A stretch of 32,161 nt of DNA from JAAYYM01 sp964638005 (lineage in GTDB: Bacteria > Bacillota > Clostridia > Lachnospirales > Lachnospiraceae): assembly GCA_964638005.1 (NCBI GenBank), contig CAZWXS010000026.1, forward strand, positions 1-32,161, in the 5' to 3' direction. The notes under the pieces were generated by a model, which was given only the letters and a program-made list of their open reading frames with translations, was not told the origin of the DNA and ran no database searches. Position 1 is the stretch's first letter; each line of letters opens with the position of its first letter. The position numbers and the translations under genes were made by a program. Shown piece by piece: positions 17,242 through 24,750 of the stretch.

Positions 17242-17784
17242 ATGAAAGAGTATATGGAGTTATTTTGGGCATTTGCACGGATCGGTGGATTGACCTTCGG
17301 AGGCGGTCTGACGATGCTTCCGATGCTGACATATGAATTGGTGGATAAAAAGGGCTGGGTTACGGAAGAGGAACTGATGGACTGCTATGCCATCGGGCAG
17401 TGCACGCCCGGTATTATCGCTGTGAACACGGCGACTTTTATCGGCTATAAGAAAAAGGGTGTTATGGGTGGTATCGTTGCAACGCTTGGTATGGTGGCAC
17501 CGTCTCTGTTCATCATTACGATCATAGCCATGTTTCTGACCAAATATATGTCTCATCCTATGATTACCCATGCGCTTAATGGAATTCGCGGGGCGGTGTG
17601 TGCGCTGATGCTTAATACAGTTGTCCAGTTGGCGAGGAAGAGCCTTGTTGATTGGAAATGTGTCGTAATCGGCGTGGCAGTCCTGCTTTTATCACTATTG
17701 ACAGAAGTGCCGACCGTTGTACTCGTGGCTGCGGCTGCAGTTGCCGGAGTGTTGATTTGGAAGGTGGAGGGCAGACGGTCATGA
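17242..17784 (+). CDS. chrA: chromate transporter (CHR) family half-protein, first of a pair
   Basis: A 180-residue membrane protein containing one CHR domain. The family glycine-rich start FGGGLTMLPML and the signature QCTPGIIAVNTATFIGY are clear, followed by four or five hydrophobic segments. Full-length chromate transporters have two such domains of inverted topology; short proteins encoded in tandem act as a heterodimer. It starts 18 bases after the permease gene, so it probably shares the kinase operon transcript, and overlaps the next gene by ATGA. Chromate or sulfate export is the textbook role. In a gut anaerobe the true anion is uncertain. No link to the kinase is evident beyond adjacency. 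Confidence 0.85.
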   Translation: MKEYMELFWAFARIGGLTFGGGLTMLPMLTYELVDKKGWVTEEELMDCYAIGQCTPGIIAVNTATFIGYKKKGVMGGIVATLGMVAPSLFIITIIAMFLTKYMSHPMITHALNGIRGAVCALMLNTVVQLARKSLVDWKCVVIGVAVLLLSLLTEVPTVVLVAAAAVAGVLIWKVEGRRS

Positions 17785-18338
17785 AAGTGTATTTCTTGTT
17801 GTTTCTGGAATTCTTTAAAATCGGTCTGTTTGCAGTCGGAGGCGGGCCGGCAACGCTGCCGTATCTGATGGAATTGACCGAGCATTATGACTGGTTTACG
17901 ATGGCAGACCTCAGTAATATGGTGGCAGTCAGCCAGAGCACACCGGGACCTCTGGGGTTGAATATGGCAACCTTTGCCGGATATCAGGCGGGTGGTCTGT
18001 GGGGTGGCGTCGTGGCAACCATGGGTCTGGTGATTCCGAGCATCATTGTGATTACGCTGATTGCGAAGTTTATGCAGGATTTTAGTGAGAAAACGACGGT
18101 CAAGGCTGCATTTTACGGAATTCGTCCTGCTGTAACGGCGGTCATTGCAACAGCGGTGTTCGAACTGTTTGATCTGGCATTGATTACAGGTAATACCAGT
18201 GCATATCCGATTGCAGTCGGTCCGCTGATTCTGAGCATTTTGGTATTCGGTCTCATACAGATCAAAAAACTCAGGAACATGCATCCGGTATTTTGGTTTA
18301 TAGGTGCGGCAGCTATCGGGATTATTTTCAAGTTTTAA
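17781..18338 (+). CDS. chrA: chromate transporter (CHR) family half-protein, second of a pair
   Basis: A 185-residue partner of the preceding CHR protein. It carries FAVGGGPATLPYL near the N-terminus and QSTPGPLGLNMATFAGY, the complete CHR signature including the second proline. The ATG at 17781 overlaps the previous stop (ATGA). The reading frame is open upstream to 17652, but that extension has non-hydrophobic, Arg/Cys-rich composition and is a shadow of the first gene, so I reject the longer start. The two half-proteins probably form one transporter. The gene ends at a weak hairpin that may close the operon. Confidence 0.85.
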   Translation: MKVYFLLFLEFFKIGLFAVGGGPATLPYLMELTEHYDWFTMADLSNMVAVSQSTPGPLGLNMATFAGYQAGGLWGGVVATMGLVIPSIIVITLIAKFMQDFSEKTTVKAAFYGIRPAVTAVIATAVFELFDLALITGNTSAYPIAVGPLILSILVFGLIQIKKLRNMHPVFWFIGAAAIGIIFKF

Positions 18339-18358
18339 ATAGCGGGCATCGCTGTTTT
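18337..18358 (+). terminator. weak intrinsic terminator after the CHR pair
   Basis: AAATAGCG at 18337-18344 pairs with CGCTGTTT at 18350-18357 (8 pairs, one G-U) around GGCAT, with a T-run merging into the 3' arm. The stem is AT-rich at its base and overlaps the stop codon, so efficiency may be modest. Confidence 0.4.
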
Positions 18359-18396
18359 CATGTCGGACGGTGTCGTAAAGTCACCGATGGCAGGAC

Positions 18397-18425
18397 TTGA
18401 ATTTCTTGTGTTTCGGTGTTAGAGT
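18397..18425 (+). promoter_or_regulatory. possible promoter for the metal-GTPase pair
   Basis: TTGAAT at 18397-18402, 17-base spacer, TAGAGT at 18420-18425. Just upstream is a short inverted repeat CGGTG (18368-18372) / CACCG (18382-18386) that could be an operator. The match is moderate, and a Zur box in the Bacillus form was not recognised. Confidence 0.35.
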
Positions 18426-18458
18426 AGATGTGCATGAATGTAGAAAGAAGGTTTTAGT

Positions 18459-19646
18459 ATGGTAAAGGTAGACGTTATTTCGGGATTCCTCGGAGCGGGA
18501 AAGACAACATTGATCAGAAAGCTATTAAAGGACGGACTGCAAAATGAGCAGGTGGTCCTGATTGAAAATGAATTCGGAGAGATCGGAATCGATGGCGGAT
18601 TCTTGAAGGAAGCGGGTATCGAGATCAAGGAAATGAATTCGGGCTGTATCTGCTGTTCCCTTGTCGGTGATTTTGGGAAGTCGTTGTTGGAGGTCATCAA
18701 TACTTACAAGCCGCAACGTATCTTAATAGAACCTTCGGGTGTCGGTAAACTGTCAGATGTCCTGAAAGCAATCGAAAATGTTGCGGGGGAAGCGGATATC
18801 GTAATCAATAGTGCTTCTGTGGTTGTAGATGCCAAGAAGTGCAAGGTATATATGAAGAATTTTGGCGAGTTCTTTGAGAATCAGGTTGAGTATGCGTGTA
18901 CAATCATCCTGAGCAGGACACAGGATGTCAGTGAGGACAAGCTGCATGAGTGTGAGGCGTTGTTACGCGAGCACAATACAGAGGCGCACATCGTTACGAC
19001 TCCATGGGACAGTTTGAGCGGAACACAGATATTAGAAGCAATGGAACATACGACTGATTTCGTGAAAGAATTGGAGCATGAGGTGCATGAGCATCATCAC
19101 CATGCGGGTGAGCACGATCACGAGCAACATGAACATGACGAGAACTGTACTTGCGGCTGTCATGACCATGATCATGAACATCATCACGACCATGAAGAAG
19201 ACCATGACCACGAGCATCATCACGACCATGAAGAAGCGCATGATCACGAGCATCATCACGACCACGATCATGAACATCATCACGACCATGAAGAACATGA
19301 CGAGAACTGCACCTGCGGTTGTCACGACCATGACCACCACCATGACCACGGACACCATCATGCCGATGAGGTTTTCACGAGCTGGGGCATGGAGACAGGA
19401 AGCAGATACAGCGAGGAGCGCTTGAAGACTATTATACAGAAGCTGAGCGAAGGCAGAGAGTACGGAACCATCCTTCGTGCAAAGGGTATGGTTGCCGGAG
19501 TGGGAGAGGAGTGGTTCTTCTTTGACATGGTACCCGAGGAATATGAAATCCGAAAGGGAGCGGCACAATTTACAGGTAGAATCTGTGTCATTGGTGCGCA
19601 GATCAATGAGGATAAATTGAAACAGCTCTTTGGTGAAGTATTATGA
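18459..19646 (+). CDS. COG0523/CobW-type P-loop GTPase-like metal-binding protein with His-rich insert
   Basis: A 395-residue cytosolic protein of the G3E P-loop family, whose members act as metal chaperones or insertases. It shows Walker A SGFLGAGKTT (8-17, K15), the family metal motif GCICC at 62-66, and LIEPSGVGK as the Walker-B/G3 region. The expected guanine motif NKxD is replaced by LSRTQ, so base specificity may be altered. Residues about 207-306 are a His/Asp/Glu-rich insert with two CTCGC clusters (C230-C234 and C284-C288), probably a Zn, Ni or Co store. A CobW C-terminal-like domain follows (about 307-395). AGAAAGAAGG precedes the ATG. It overlaps the next gene by ATGA, so the two P-loop proteins are made together. 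Target protein and metal are not known. Confidence 0.88.
   Translation: MVKVDVISGFLGAGKTTLIRKLLKDGLQNEQVVLIENEFGEIGIDGGFLKEAGIEIKEMNSGCICCSLVGDFGKSLLEVINTYKPQRILIEPSGVGKLSDVLKAIENVAGEADIVINSASVVVDAKKCKVYMKNFGEFFENQVEYACTIILSRTQDVSEDKLHECEALLREHNTEAHIVTTPWDSLSGTQILEAMEHTTDFVKELEHEVHEHHHHAGEHDHEQHEHDENCTCGCHDHDHEHHHDHEEDHDHEHHHDHEEAHDHEHHHDHDHEHHHDHEEHDENCTCGCHDHDHHHDHGHHHADEVFTSWGMETGSRYSEERLKTIIQKLSEGREYGTILRAKGMVAGVGEEWFFFDMVPEEYEIRKGAAQFTGRICVIGAQINEDKLKQLFGEVL
19077..19366 (+). repeat. in-gene repeats encoding the His-rich metal-binding insert
   Basis: Short CAT/CAC/GAC/GAA units repeat in imperfect tandem, including several copies of a CATCATCACGACCATGAAGA-like unit. A longer unit encoding DENCTCGCHDHD occurs at about 19137 and again at about 19299. 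The low-complexity DNA produces long spurious frames on the opposite strand. Confidence 0.85.
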
Positions 19647-20584
19647 GAAGATATGAAATGCCGGTATTCATCATCAATGGTTTTTTAGACAGCGGAAAGA
19701 CCTCTTTTATCAAGAATGTCATTGATCAGAAACAATTCAGCGAGTTCAAGAAGATTCTCCTGCTTCTTTGCGAAGAGGGAGAAGTGGAGTATGAAGAGAA
19801 TTTTCTGAAGAGAAATGGTGTCACAGTGGCGGCTGTTGCAGAAGATGAGTTTGATAAGGCACATCTGTCGGAATTGGAAAGCAGATATAAGCCGGGAGCA
19901 GTCATCATCGAGTACAATCCGATGTGGAAGTCTATCCGTGTAGACGAAAGCAAACTGCCGGACAACTGGGAGGTTTATCAGTCCATCACGACAGTGGATG
20001 CGGCGTCCTTTGAGGTATACCGCAACAATATGAAATCACAGGTGTCAGAGACGTTGAAGGATGTTGACATGGTACTCTTCAACAGATGCAATGCAGATAT
20101 GAATCTGTCCTCCTACAGGCGCAGTGCTAAGGCACTCAGCAATGGTGTACAGATTATTCTGGAGCATGAGAATGGTACGATCATACCGCTTGCGGAGCAG
20201 CTGCCGTATGATCTGAAGGATCCAGTGATTCAGGTGGCGGATGATGATTACGGCATCTGGTATCTGGATGCAATGGAGAGACCGGAGATGTATGCAGGCA
20301 AGAAGGTCAGTCTTGTAGGTCGTGTGGCAAAGCTGCACAGCAATGAGCAGGACTGGTGTGCCATAGGCAGGCAGGTCATGACATGTTGTGCGGATGACAC
20401 GCAGATGCTGGGGTATCTGTGCCACTATGAAGGTGCCGGAATGATAGAGCGTGGTTCATGGGTACGTGTAGAGGCTGAAATTGCGATTGAATATAAGAAA
20501 GAATACCGTCGTGAAGGCCCCGTGCTGTATGCGACCAGAATCAGCGATGCAAAGGCTCCGACGGAAGAGATGATTTATCTGTAG
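19643..20584 (+). CDS. CobW-like P-loop protein fused to a TIGR03943/DUF1980-like C-terminal domain
   Basis: A 313-residue protein. The N-terminal half is CobW-like: INGFLDSGKTSF (11-22, K19). It has LLCEEGEVEYEEN where CxCC would be, VIIEYNPMWK in the G3 position, and LFNRCNADM in place of NKxD, so the G-protein motifs are partly degenerate and the metal cysteines are absent. The C-terminal part (about 195-305) contains GKKVSLVGRV and GRQVMTCCADD (C248, C249), which I recognise as similar to the C-terminal domain of YcgQ/TIGR03943 proteins, associated with UPF0718 permeases in Firmicutes. The ATG lies in the stop of the first GTPase (ATGA). It may receive metal from, or regulate, its partner. 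Fusion assignment is by motif memory, not by search. Confidence 0.75.
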   Translation: MRRYEMPVFIINGFLDSGKTSFIKNVIDQKQFSEFKKILLLLCEEGEVEYEENFLKRNGVTVAAVAEDEFDKAHLSELESRYKPGAVIIEYNPMWKSIRVDESKLPDNWEVYQSITTVDAASFEVYRNNMKSQVSETLKDVDMVLFNRCNADMNLSSYRRSAKALSNGVQIILEHENGTIIPLAEQLPYDLKDPVIQVADDDYGIWYLDAMERPEMYAGKKVSLVGRVAKLHSNEQDWCAIGRQVMTCCADDTQMLGYLCHYEGAGMIERGSWVRVEAEIAIEYKKEYRREGPVLYATRISDAKAPTEEMIYL

Positions 20585-20637
20585 AGTACGAAAGGATACT
20601 GAAAAGTATCTCATAGCATAAAATATTTCATAGTAGT

Positions 20638-20666
20638 AAGAAGCCGGGCATCTGCACCGGCTTCTT
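20638..20666. terminator. bidirectional terminator between convergent genes
   Basis: AAGAAGCCGG at 20638-20647 pairs perfectly with CCGGCTTCTT at 20657-20666 around a 9-base loop. AT-rich sequence lies on both sides, but there is no long T-run. It sits midway between the convergent GTPase pair and the antiporter, so it can serve both. Confidence 0.7.
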
Positions 20667-20717
20667 ATACTATATTTACTATATTAGCTTATTATGTAAT
20701 ATATGAGACTGCAACAA

Positions 20718-21971
20718 TCAGCATCTGATTTTCTTATATACCACCGGCATGGTAAGTCCCTGCGCGATTGTTGTGAAGAAAATCACAATATAGGTTCCGG
20801 CGATGATGATGTTATAAGACTCATCCGGAAGCATATGACTGGATTCCATGGCCAGTGCCAGACAGAGCCCGCCGCGAAGCCCGCCCCAGGTAAGCAGGGT
20901 AACGAACTGTGATGCTTTGAAACCATCTGGCAGCTGCTTACAGATGAGACAGGACAGCCAGACGCTTGCGCTTCTTGCAAGCAGATTGATGAGGATGCAG
21001 ATGACAGCCAGAATCAAGATGTGTTTGATGTTCAAAACAGGGAAGAAGGACAGACCAAGCATGACATACAGGATGCGGTTCAGCATGGTGTCGAGGATTT
21101 CCCAAAAATGGTGATATGCATACATCGGGACATTGTTCCGCTTTACGTATTTTTCCATTTCAGTACCGAATGTAATACCGCAGATGACGGAAGCAATCGC
21201 ACCGGAAAAACCGAAGTATTCGCAGACTACATAGGCAGCCGCAACAGCGAGCAGGGATATGGAAATCTGACGATATTCATCCTTCGTGGTGCGGAACAAT
21301 TGGAACAGCAGCAGTGATATTGTGATGCCGACGGCAGCTGCTCCGAACAATTCTCGGAACATGACTTCAAAGAAACCTTGCTGCTCAGCACTTTCGGCAA
21401 CCATGCTTTTGAAACAGACATACAGTGCAACACCGACGCCGTCATTGAACAGTGACTCTCCCTGAATGACAAATCCGGTTTCCTTCGGCAGACCGAATTT
21501 TGCGAGGATACTGGTTGCGGCAATCGGATCTGTCGGCGCAATAATACTGCCGAACAACAGGCACATGGGAAGTGTCAGCGGCAGATGCAGCAGATATGCA
21601 ATGCCGTAGAATATGAATCCATACAGAAGTGCACCTGCAAGTGTTGATAATAAAGAAAGGGAAGTAATCAATTTAAGACTTTTCTTGAAGTCCTGCCTGC
21701 GCATTCGACAGGAGCCGGCAAACAGCATGAAACACAGGACACCGTGCATTAGGAAGTCATCCAGACTGACGGAGTGCATTCTGGATCGAAAGTCAGTCAA
21801 GATGGTTTTGGCTGATAATGCATCGATGATCAGAAAAATGACACCTACGGCAAATGCATACAGCATCAATGCAATTTCCGTAGGAAGCTTTGTGGTCATT
21901 TCGTTGATGAATCCCAGCACGACAATGAACAGCAGAATGATAACCAAATCAATTAGTAGTTTTCCAAACAT
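20718..21971 (-). CDS. CPA1-family Na+/H+ (cation/proton) antiporter, NhaP-like
   Basis: A 417-residue polytopic inner-membrane protein with about 12 hydrophobic segments. Family motifs are APTDPIAATS and ESLFNDGVGVALY, containing the Asp residues used for cation and proton exchange in CPA1 transporters, plus TLLTWGGLRGGLCLALAM near the C-terminus, a typical NhaP feature. There is no long cytosolic regulatory tail. GGGGGAT lies about 8 bases before the start on the minus strand. It is transcribed divergently from the aminotransferase gene and ends at the shared terminator. The likely role is Na+ or pH homeostasis; the exact ion (Na+ or K+) is uncertain. Confidence 0.88.
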   Translation of the reverse strand: MFGKLLIDLVIILLFIVVLGFINEMTTKLPTEIALMLYAFAVGVIFLIIDALSAKTILTDFRSRMHSVSLDDFLMHGVLCFMLFAGSCRMRRQDFKKSLKLITSLSLLSTLAGALLYGFIFYGIAYLLHLPLTLPMCLLFGSIIAPTDPIAATSILAKFGLPKETGFVIQGESLFNDGVGVALYVCFKSMVAESAEQQGFFEVMFRELFGAAAVGITISLLLFQLFRTTKDEYRQISISLLAVAAAYVVCEYFGFSGAIASVICGITFGTEMEKYVKRNNVPMYAYHHFWEILDTMLNRILYVMLGLSFFPVLNIKHILILAVICILINLLARSASVWLSCLICKQLPDGFKASQFVTLLTWGGLRGGLCLALAMESSHMLPDESYNIIIAGTYIVIFFTTIAQGLTMPVVYKKIRC

Positions 21972-22033
21972 AGTTTTATCCCCCGATCATATGAGGCAAA
22001 GATTTTCAGCCCCAATATCATTTGTATAAAAGT

Positions 22034-22063
22034 ATCATAATATATTGCAGAGGCAGAGGTCAA
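22034..22063 (-). promoter_or_regulatory. probable promoter of the antiporter gene
   Basis: On the minus strand, TTGACC (22058-22063) is followed after 18 bases by TATGAT (22034-22039). The transcript leader would be about 55-60 bases. Confidence 0.5.
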
Positions 22064-22109
22064 GATTTGTTTCATTCATTTTGTTTTATGCGATAGTACC
22101 TATGGGAAA

Positions 22110-22149
22110 GACATTCCATGAGGATGTCCGTGATAGACATACAAATGTC
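22110..22149. repeat. two consecutive GACAT/ATGTC inverted repeats
   Basis: GACAT (22110-22114) with ATGTC (22124-22128), then GACAT (22136-22140) with ATGTC (22145-22149). They lie between the divergent antiporter and aminotransferase promoters, about 20 bases upstream of the latter's -35 box. They may be an operator pair; no regulator is identified. Confidence 0.35.
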
Positions 22150-22169
22150 GTTATTTTTTAATTTTTCTA

Positions 22170-22198
22170 TTGTATATTTAAAATCTTTGTATTATACT
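22170..22198 (+). promoter_or_regulatory. sigma-A promoter of the aminotransferase-Nudix operon
   Basis: TTGTAT (22170-22175), 17-base spacer, TATACT (22193-22198). The start codon at 22231 is preceded by AGGAAGGGG, giving a short leader of about 25 bases. The surrounding 22064-22169 stretch holds only the inverted repeats. Confidence 0.7.
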
Positions 22199-22230
22199 GT
22201 TTCAGACAAAGCAGGAAGGGGAATATTGAA

Positions 22231-23427
22231 ATGGCATTATCATTATCCAACAAAGCAAAAGCAGTAAAACCATCCTCCACCTTAGCGATTACCGCAAAGG
22301 CAAAGGAGATGAAGGCAGAGGGCATCGATGTTGTGGGATTCGGAGCAGGAGAACCTGACTTCAATACGCCCGGCAACGTATGCGATGCGGCTGTTGAGGC
22401 GATTCAGAGCGGTTTTACAAAATATACACCGGCATCGGGAACGGTAGAACTCAAGAAGGCAATCTGCCAGAAGTTTAAGGAGTTCAACCATCTGGAATAC
22501 CAGCCGAATCAGATCGTAGTCAGCAACGGAGGAAAGCATGCACTTTCCAATATCTTTGATGCAATTTTGAATCCGGGGGATGAGGTAATTATCCTTGCGC
22601 CTTACTGGCTCAGTTATCCTGAGATGGTGAAGTTGTCTGACGGTGTACCGGTATTTGTTCGTACGGACAAGGCACATCAGTATAAAGCAACCGCAGCACA
22701 GATCGAGCAGGCGATTACGCCAAAGACTAAGGCACTCGTGTTAAACTCACCGAGCAATCCGACCGGTATGATCTATACCGAGGAGGAATTGAGGGCAATT
22801 GCCGATGTTGTTGTAAAGAAGGATATCTATGTGGTGGCAGATGAAATGTATGAGTATCTGATCTACGGAGAAGATAAGCATGTCAGCATTGCCTCCTTTA
22901 ATGAAGAAATCTATAAGAGGACGATCACCTGTTCCGGATTGTCCAAGAGTTATTCCATGACGGGCTGGAGAATCGGATATACAGGATCCGGCGTGGAGAT
23001 TGCGAAGCTGATGTCTTCGATTCAGAGCCATGCGACTTCAAATCCGAACTCAATTGCACAAAAGGCAGCACTTGAGGCACTTACAGGTCCTCAGGATGAT
23101 GTTGAGAAGATGAAGACCGAATTTAATAAGCGTCGTACATATATGTATGAAACTGTGGCGGCGATGCCTTATTTATCTACAATAGAGCCTAAGGGAGCAT
23201 TTTATCTCTTTGTAGACGCATCCGAATTGCTGGAAAAGGAATATAAGGGTGAGAAGATCGGAACGACAGAAAGGCTGGCAGACATCCTGTTATCGGAATA
23301 TGCAGTGGCAATCGTTCCGTGTGCAGACTTTGGATATCCGGAGTGTTTCCGCCTGTCCTATGCGATTTCGATTGAGCAGATCAAGAAGGGATTAGACAGG
23401 ATCGATGAGTTCCTGAAGGGGTTGTAA
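22231..23427 (+). CDS. pyridoxal-phosphate class I aminotransferase, probable aspartate aminotransferase
   Basis: A 398-residue cytosolic enzyme of fold type I, subgroup I-gamma, the usual length for this family. It has the N-terminal substrate-contact region GFGAGEPDFNTP, the cofactor-binding NSPSNPTGMIY, and the Schiff-base lysine K239 in SGLSKSYSMTGWRIGY, followed by the family Arg. A C-terminal CFRLSYA supplies the carboxylate-binding Arg. The expected reaction is aspartate plus 2-oxoglutarate to oxaloacetate plus glutamate, but aromatic or alanine specificity occurs in the same subgroup. It is followed after one base by the Nudix gene, so the two are cotranscribed from the promoter at 22170. 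Confidence 0.92.
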   Translation: MALSLSNKAKAVKPSSTLAITAKAKEMKAEGIDVVGFGAGEPDFNTPGNVCDAAVEAIQSGFTKYTPASGTVELKKAICQKFKEFNHLEYQPNQIVVSNGGKHALSNIFDAILNPGDEVIILAPYWLSYPEMVKLSDGVPVFVRTDKAHQYKATAAQIEQAITPKTKALVLNSPSNPTGMIYTEEELRAIADVVVKKDIYVVADEMYEYLIYGEDKHVSIASFNEEIYKRTITCSGLSKSYSMTGWRIGYTGSGVEIAKLMSSIQSHATSNPNSIAQKAALEALTGPQDDVEKMKTEFNKRRTYMYETVAAMPYLSTIEPKGAFYLFVDASELLEKEYKGEKIGTTERLADILLSEYAVAIVPCADFGYPECFRLSYAISIEQIKKGLDRIDEFLKGL

Positions 23428-23428
23428 A

Positions 23429-23968
23429 ATGGTTGAGAGACATGAACGCATCGGAAGAGAACTGGTGAAGCAGGGCAGTATCACAGAATATTATACCGAT
23501 ATCATCAAACTTCCGGATGGGAAGACGACACATTTTGATTTTGTAAAGCATAAGGGTGCAGCAGCGATCGTACCGGTAAATGCAGAAGGTAAGATACTCA
23601 TGGTAAGACAATACCGCAATGCGATAGACTCTTATACATTGGAGATACCGGCAGGCGGTCGTAACGGTCTTGATGAACCGACGATTGACACAGCCTATCG
23701 TGAACTGGAGGAAGAGACCGGATTTCGTACAGAGCATCTGGAACTGTTGACGAGCCTGTATACAACAGTTGCATTTTGCAATGAGAAGATTGACATTTAC
23801 TATACCGATCAGTTGATTCCGTCTCACCAGCATCTGGACGAGGATGAGTTTATTGATGTGGAGGCTTATGATGTGGGAGAACTCGTGGAGATGATCTATG
23901 ACGGACGCATTGTGGATGCCAAGACCATGGTCGGGATACTTGCCTATCAGAATAAATATTGTAAATAG
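23429..23968 (+). CDS. Nudix hydrolase, ADP-ribose pyrophosphatase type
   Basis: A 179-residue enzyme with a perfect Nudix box at residues 77-99: G77, E83, then RELEEETGF, matching GX5EX7REUXEEXGU. These glutamates bind Mg2+ for pyrophosphate-bond hydrolysis. The N-terminal part (TDIIKLPDGKTTHFDFV, then AAAIVPVN) is typical of ADP-ribose pyrophosphatases of the NudF type. The start is one base after the aminotransferase stop, implying translational coupling. Its position ahead of spoIIM and xerD resembles what I recall of the nudF-spoIIM-xerD neighbourhood in Bacillus, which supports a conserved cluster. Exact nucleotide-sugar substrate is not proven by sequence. Confidence 0.9.
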   Translation: MVERHERIGRELVKQGSITEYYTDIIKLPDGKTTHFDFVKHKGAAAIVPVNAEGKILMVRQYRNAIDSYTLEIPAGGRNGLDEPTIDTAYRELEEETGFRTEHLELLTSLYTTVAFCNEKIDIYYTDQLIPSHQHLDEDEFIDVEAYDVGELVEMIYDGRIVDAKTMVGILAYQNKYCK

Positions 23969-23970
23969 CA

Positions 23971-23998
23971 GAATGTTCATGGATCGAATGCATATACT
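23971..23998 (+). promoter_or_regulatory. possible sigma-E (mother-cell) promoter for spoIIM
   Basis: GAATGTT (23971-23977), 13-base spacer, CATATACT (23991-23998). This resembles the Bacillus sigma-E consensus kmATATT / CATACAnT with one mismatch in each box, though the spacer is slightly short (usual 14-15). spoIIM is sigma-E dependent in Bacillus subtilis. Transcription would start near 24005, just ahead of the chosen ATG at 24030. Confidence 0.4.
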
Positions 23999-24029
23999 TG
24001 TATTAAGGAAATGGTTAGGCAGTAAATCA

Positions 24030-24644
24030 ATGAATATCATTCAAGCAATCAAAGAGCCATCCTTGCAGAGGAAATGGCTCTTTTTCTTTTTTGTCGGTAT
24101 CTGTATCGGGGTCCTGTTTGCCAATCTGCTCGGCGGACAATATATGGATCAGATCAGTCTGCTCAGCGATTACCTGATACAAAAGTATCGGGCTTCAGAG
24201 GTTCGCAGCGGCGAACTGTTCTGGTACTGCCTGCAGACCCGCATCCTGCCGATGTGCTATATCTGGATATTCGGGTTGACGATGTTTGGGAGAGCAGTGG
24301 GATATTGGTATGTTACCTGGTTCGGATTTTCCACGGGTGCGCTGCTATCCATTGCGACAATGCGATTTGGGGCAAAGGGAATTCTGCTGTGTATTGCCGG
24401 GATGCTTCCGCAGTATCTGTTCTATATTCCGGCAATCGTGATTCTGCTGCTGATCAGTTCAGGAACATCCAGAAAACTGTATGGCGGAGGCAGGAGCGGG
24501 CAGGCAGTCTATGGTGGCAGGAAGAAATTGATCGGGCTTTATTTTACGATATTTGCAGTGATTGTAGTGGTTTGCATAATCGGAATCTTTACTGAAAGTT
24601 ATGTAAATCCATTCATCATAAAAAAAATAATAAAAATTTTTTAA
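24030..24644 (+). CDS. spoIIM: stage II sporulation protein M homologue
   Basis: A 204-residue membrane protein from the chosen start. SpoIIM works with SpoIID and SpoIIP in septal peptidoglycan hydrolysis and engulfment during sporulation. Features: a first membrane span WLFFFFVGICIGVLFANLL shortly after the start, an extracytoplasmic segment around SGELFWYCLQTRILPM, spans in YIWIFGLTMFGRAVGYWYV, the small-residue-rich FSTGALLSIATMRFGAKG, GMLPQYLFYIPAIVILLL, and a final span near IFAVIVVVCIIGIF. The frame is open upstream to 23898, but earlier ATGs (23973, 23979, 23988) fall in the putative promoter and lack ribosome sites. The ATG at 24030 has only a weak AGG 10 bases upstream, so the start is uncertain. 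A perfect terminator hairpin lies inside codons 8-21. Confidence 0.8.
   Translation: MNIIQAIKEPSLQRKWLFFFFVGICIGVLFANLLGGQYMDQISLLSDYLIQKYRASEVRSGELFWYCLQTRILPMCYIWIFGLTMFGRAVGYWYVTWFGFSTGALLSIATMRFGAKGILLCIAGMLPQYLFYIPAIVILLLISSGTSRKLYGGGRSGQAVYGGRKKLIGLYFTIFAVIVVVCIIGIFTESYVNPFIIKKIIKIF
24051..24092 (+). terminator. intrinsic-terminator hairpin embedded in the spoIIM coding sequence
   Basis: AAAGAGCCAT (24051-24060) pairs perfectly with ATGGCTCTTT (24074-24083) around a 13-base loop. TTTTTCTTTTTT follows (24081-24092). It would end aminotransferase-Nudix transcripts, yet it also encodes residues 8-21 of SpoIIM, including the Phe run. Confidence 0.7.
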
Positions 24645-24750
24645 ACCTTCTTTTTACAAGATATTGTGATACAAAAAATGACCTCAAACGACATGTTGTA
24701 CTTTCCTGTTGAAATGGCTGAAATGCCCAAAAAATAAGGCAAAATACCAT

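Noticed and set aside
17652..17780. N-terminal extension of the second CHR protein
   Set aside because: The extension overlaps the first CHR gene, is Arg/Cys-rich and not membrane-like, while the ATG at 17781 gives the family N-terminus.
18368..18386. CGGTG/CACCG inverted repeat as a Zur operator
   Set aside because: Only 5-bp arms and no match to the Zur box form I know; kept only as a remark on the promoter.
19032..19568. Long minus-strand frame with a Met/Val-rich protein
   Set aside because: It is the mirror of the CAT/GAC repeats of the His-rich insert; low complexity and no ribosome site.
24074..24595. 173-codon plus-strand frame starting with GAGGAA-ATG inside spoIIM
   Set aside because: It is out of frame with the clear membrane-protein frame and encodes no coherent domain. 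The apparent ribosome site is the terminator loop.
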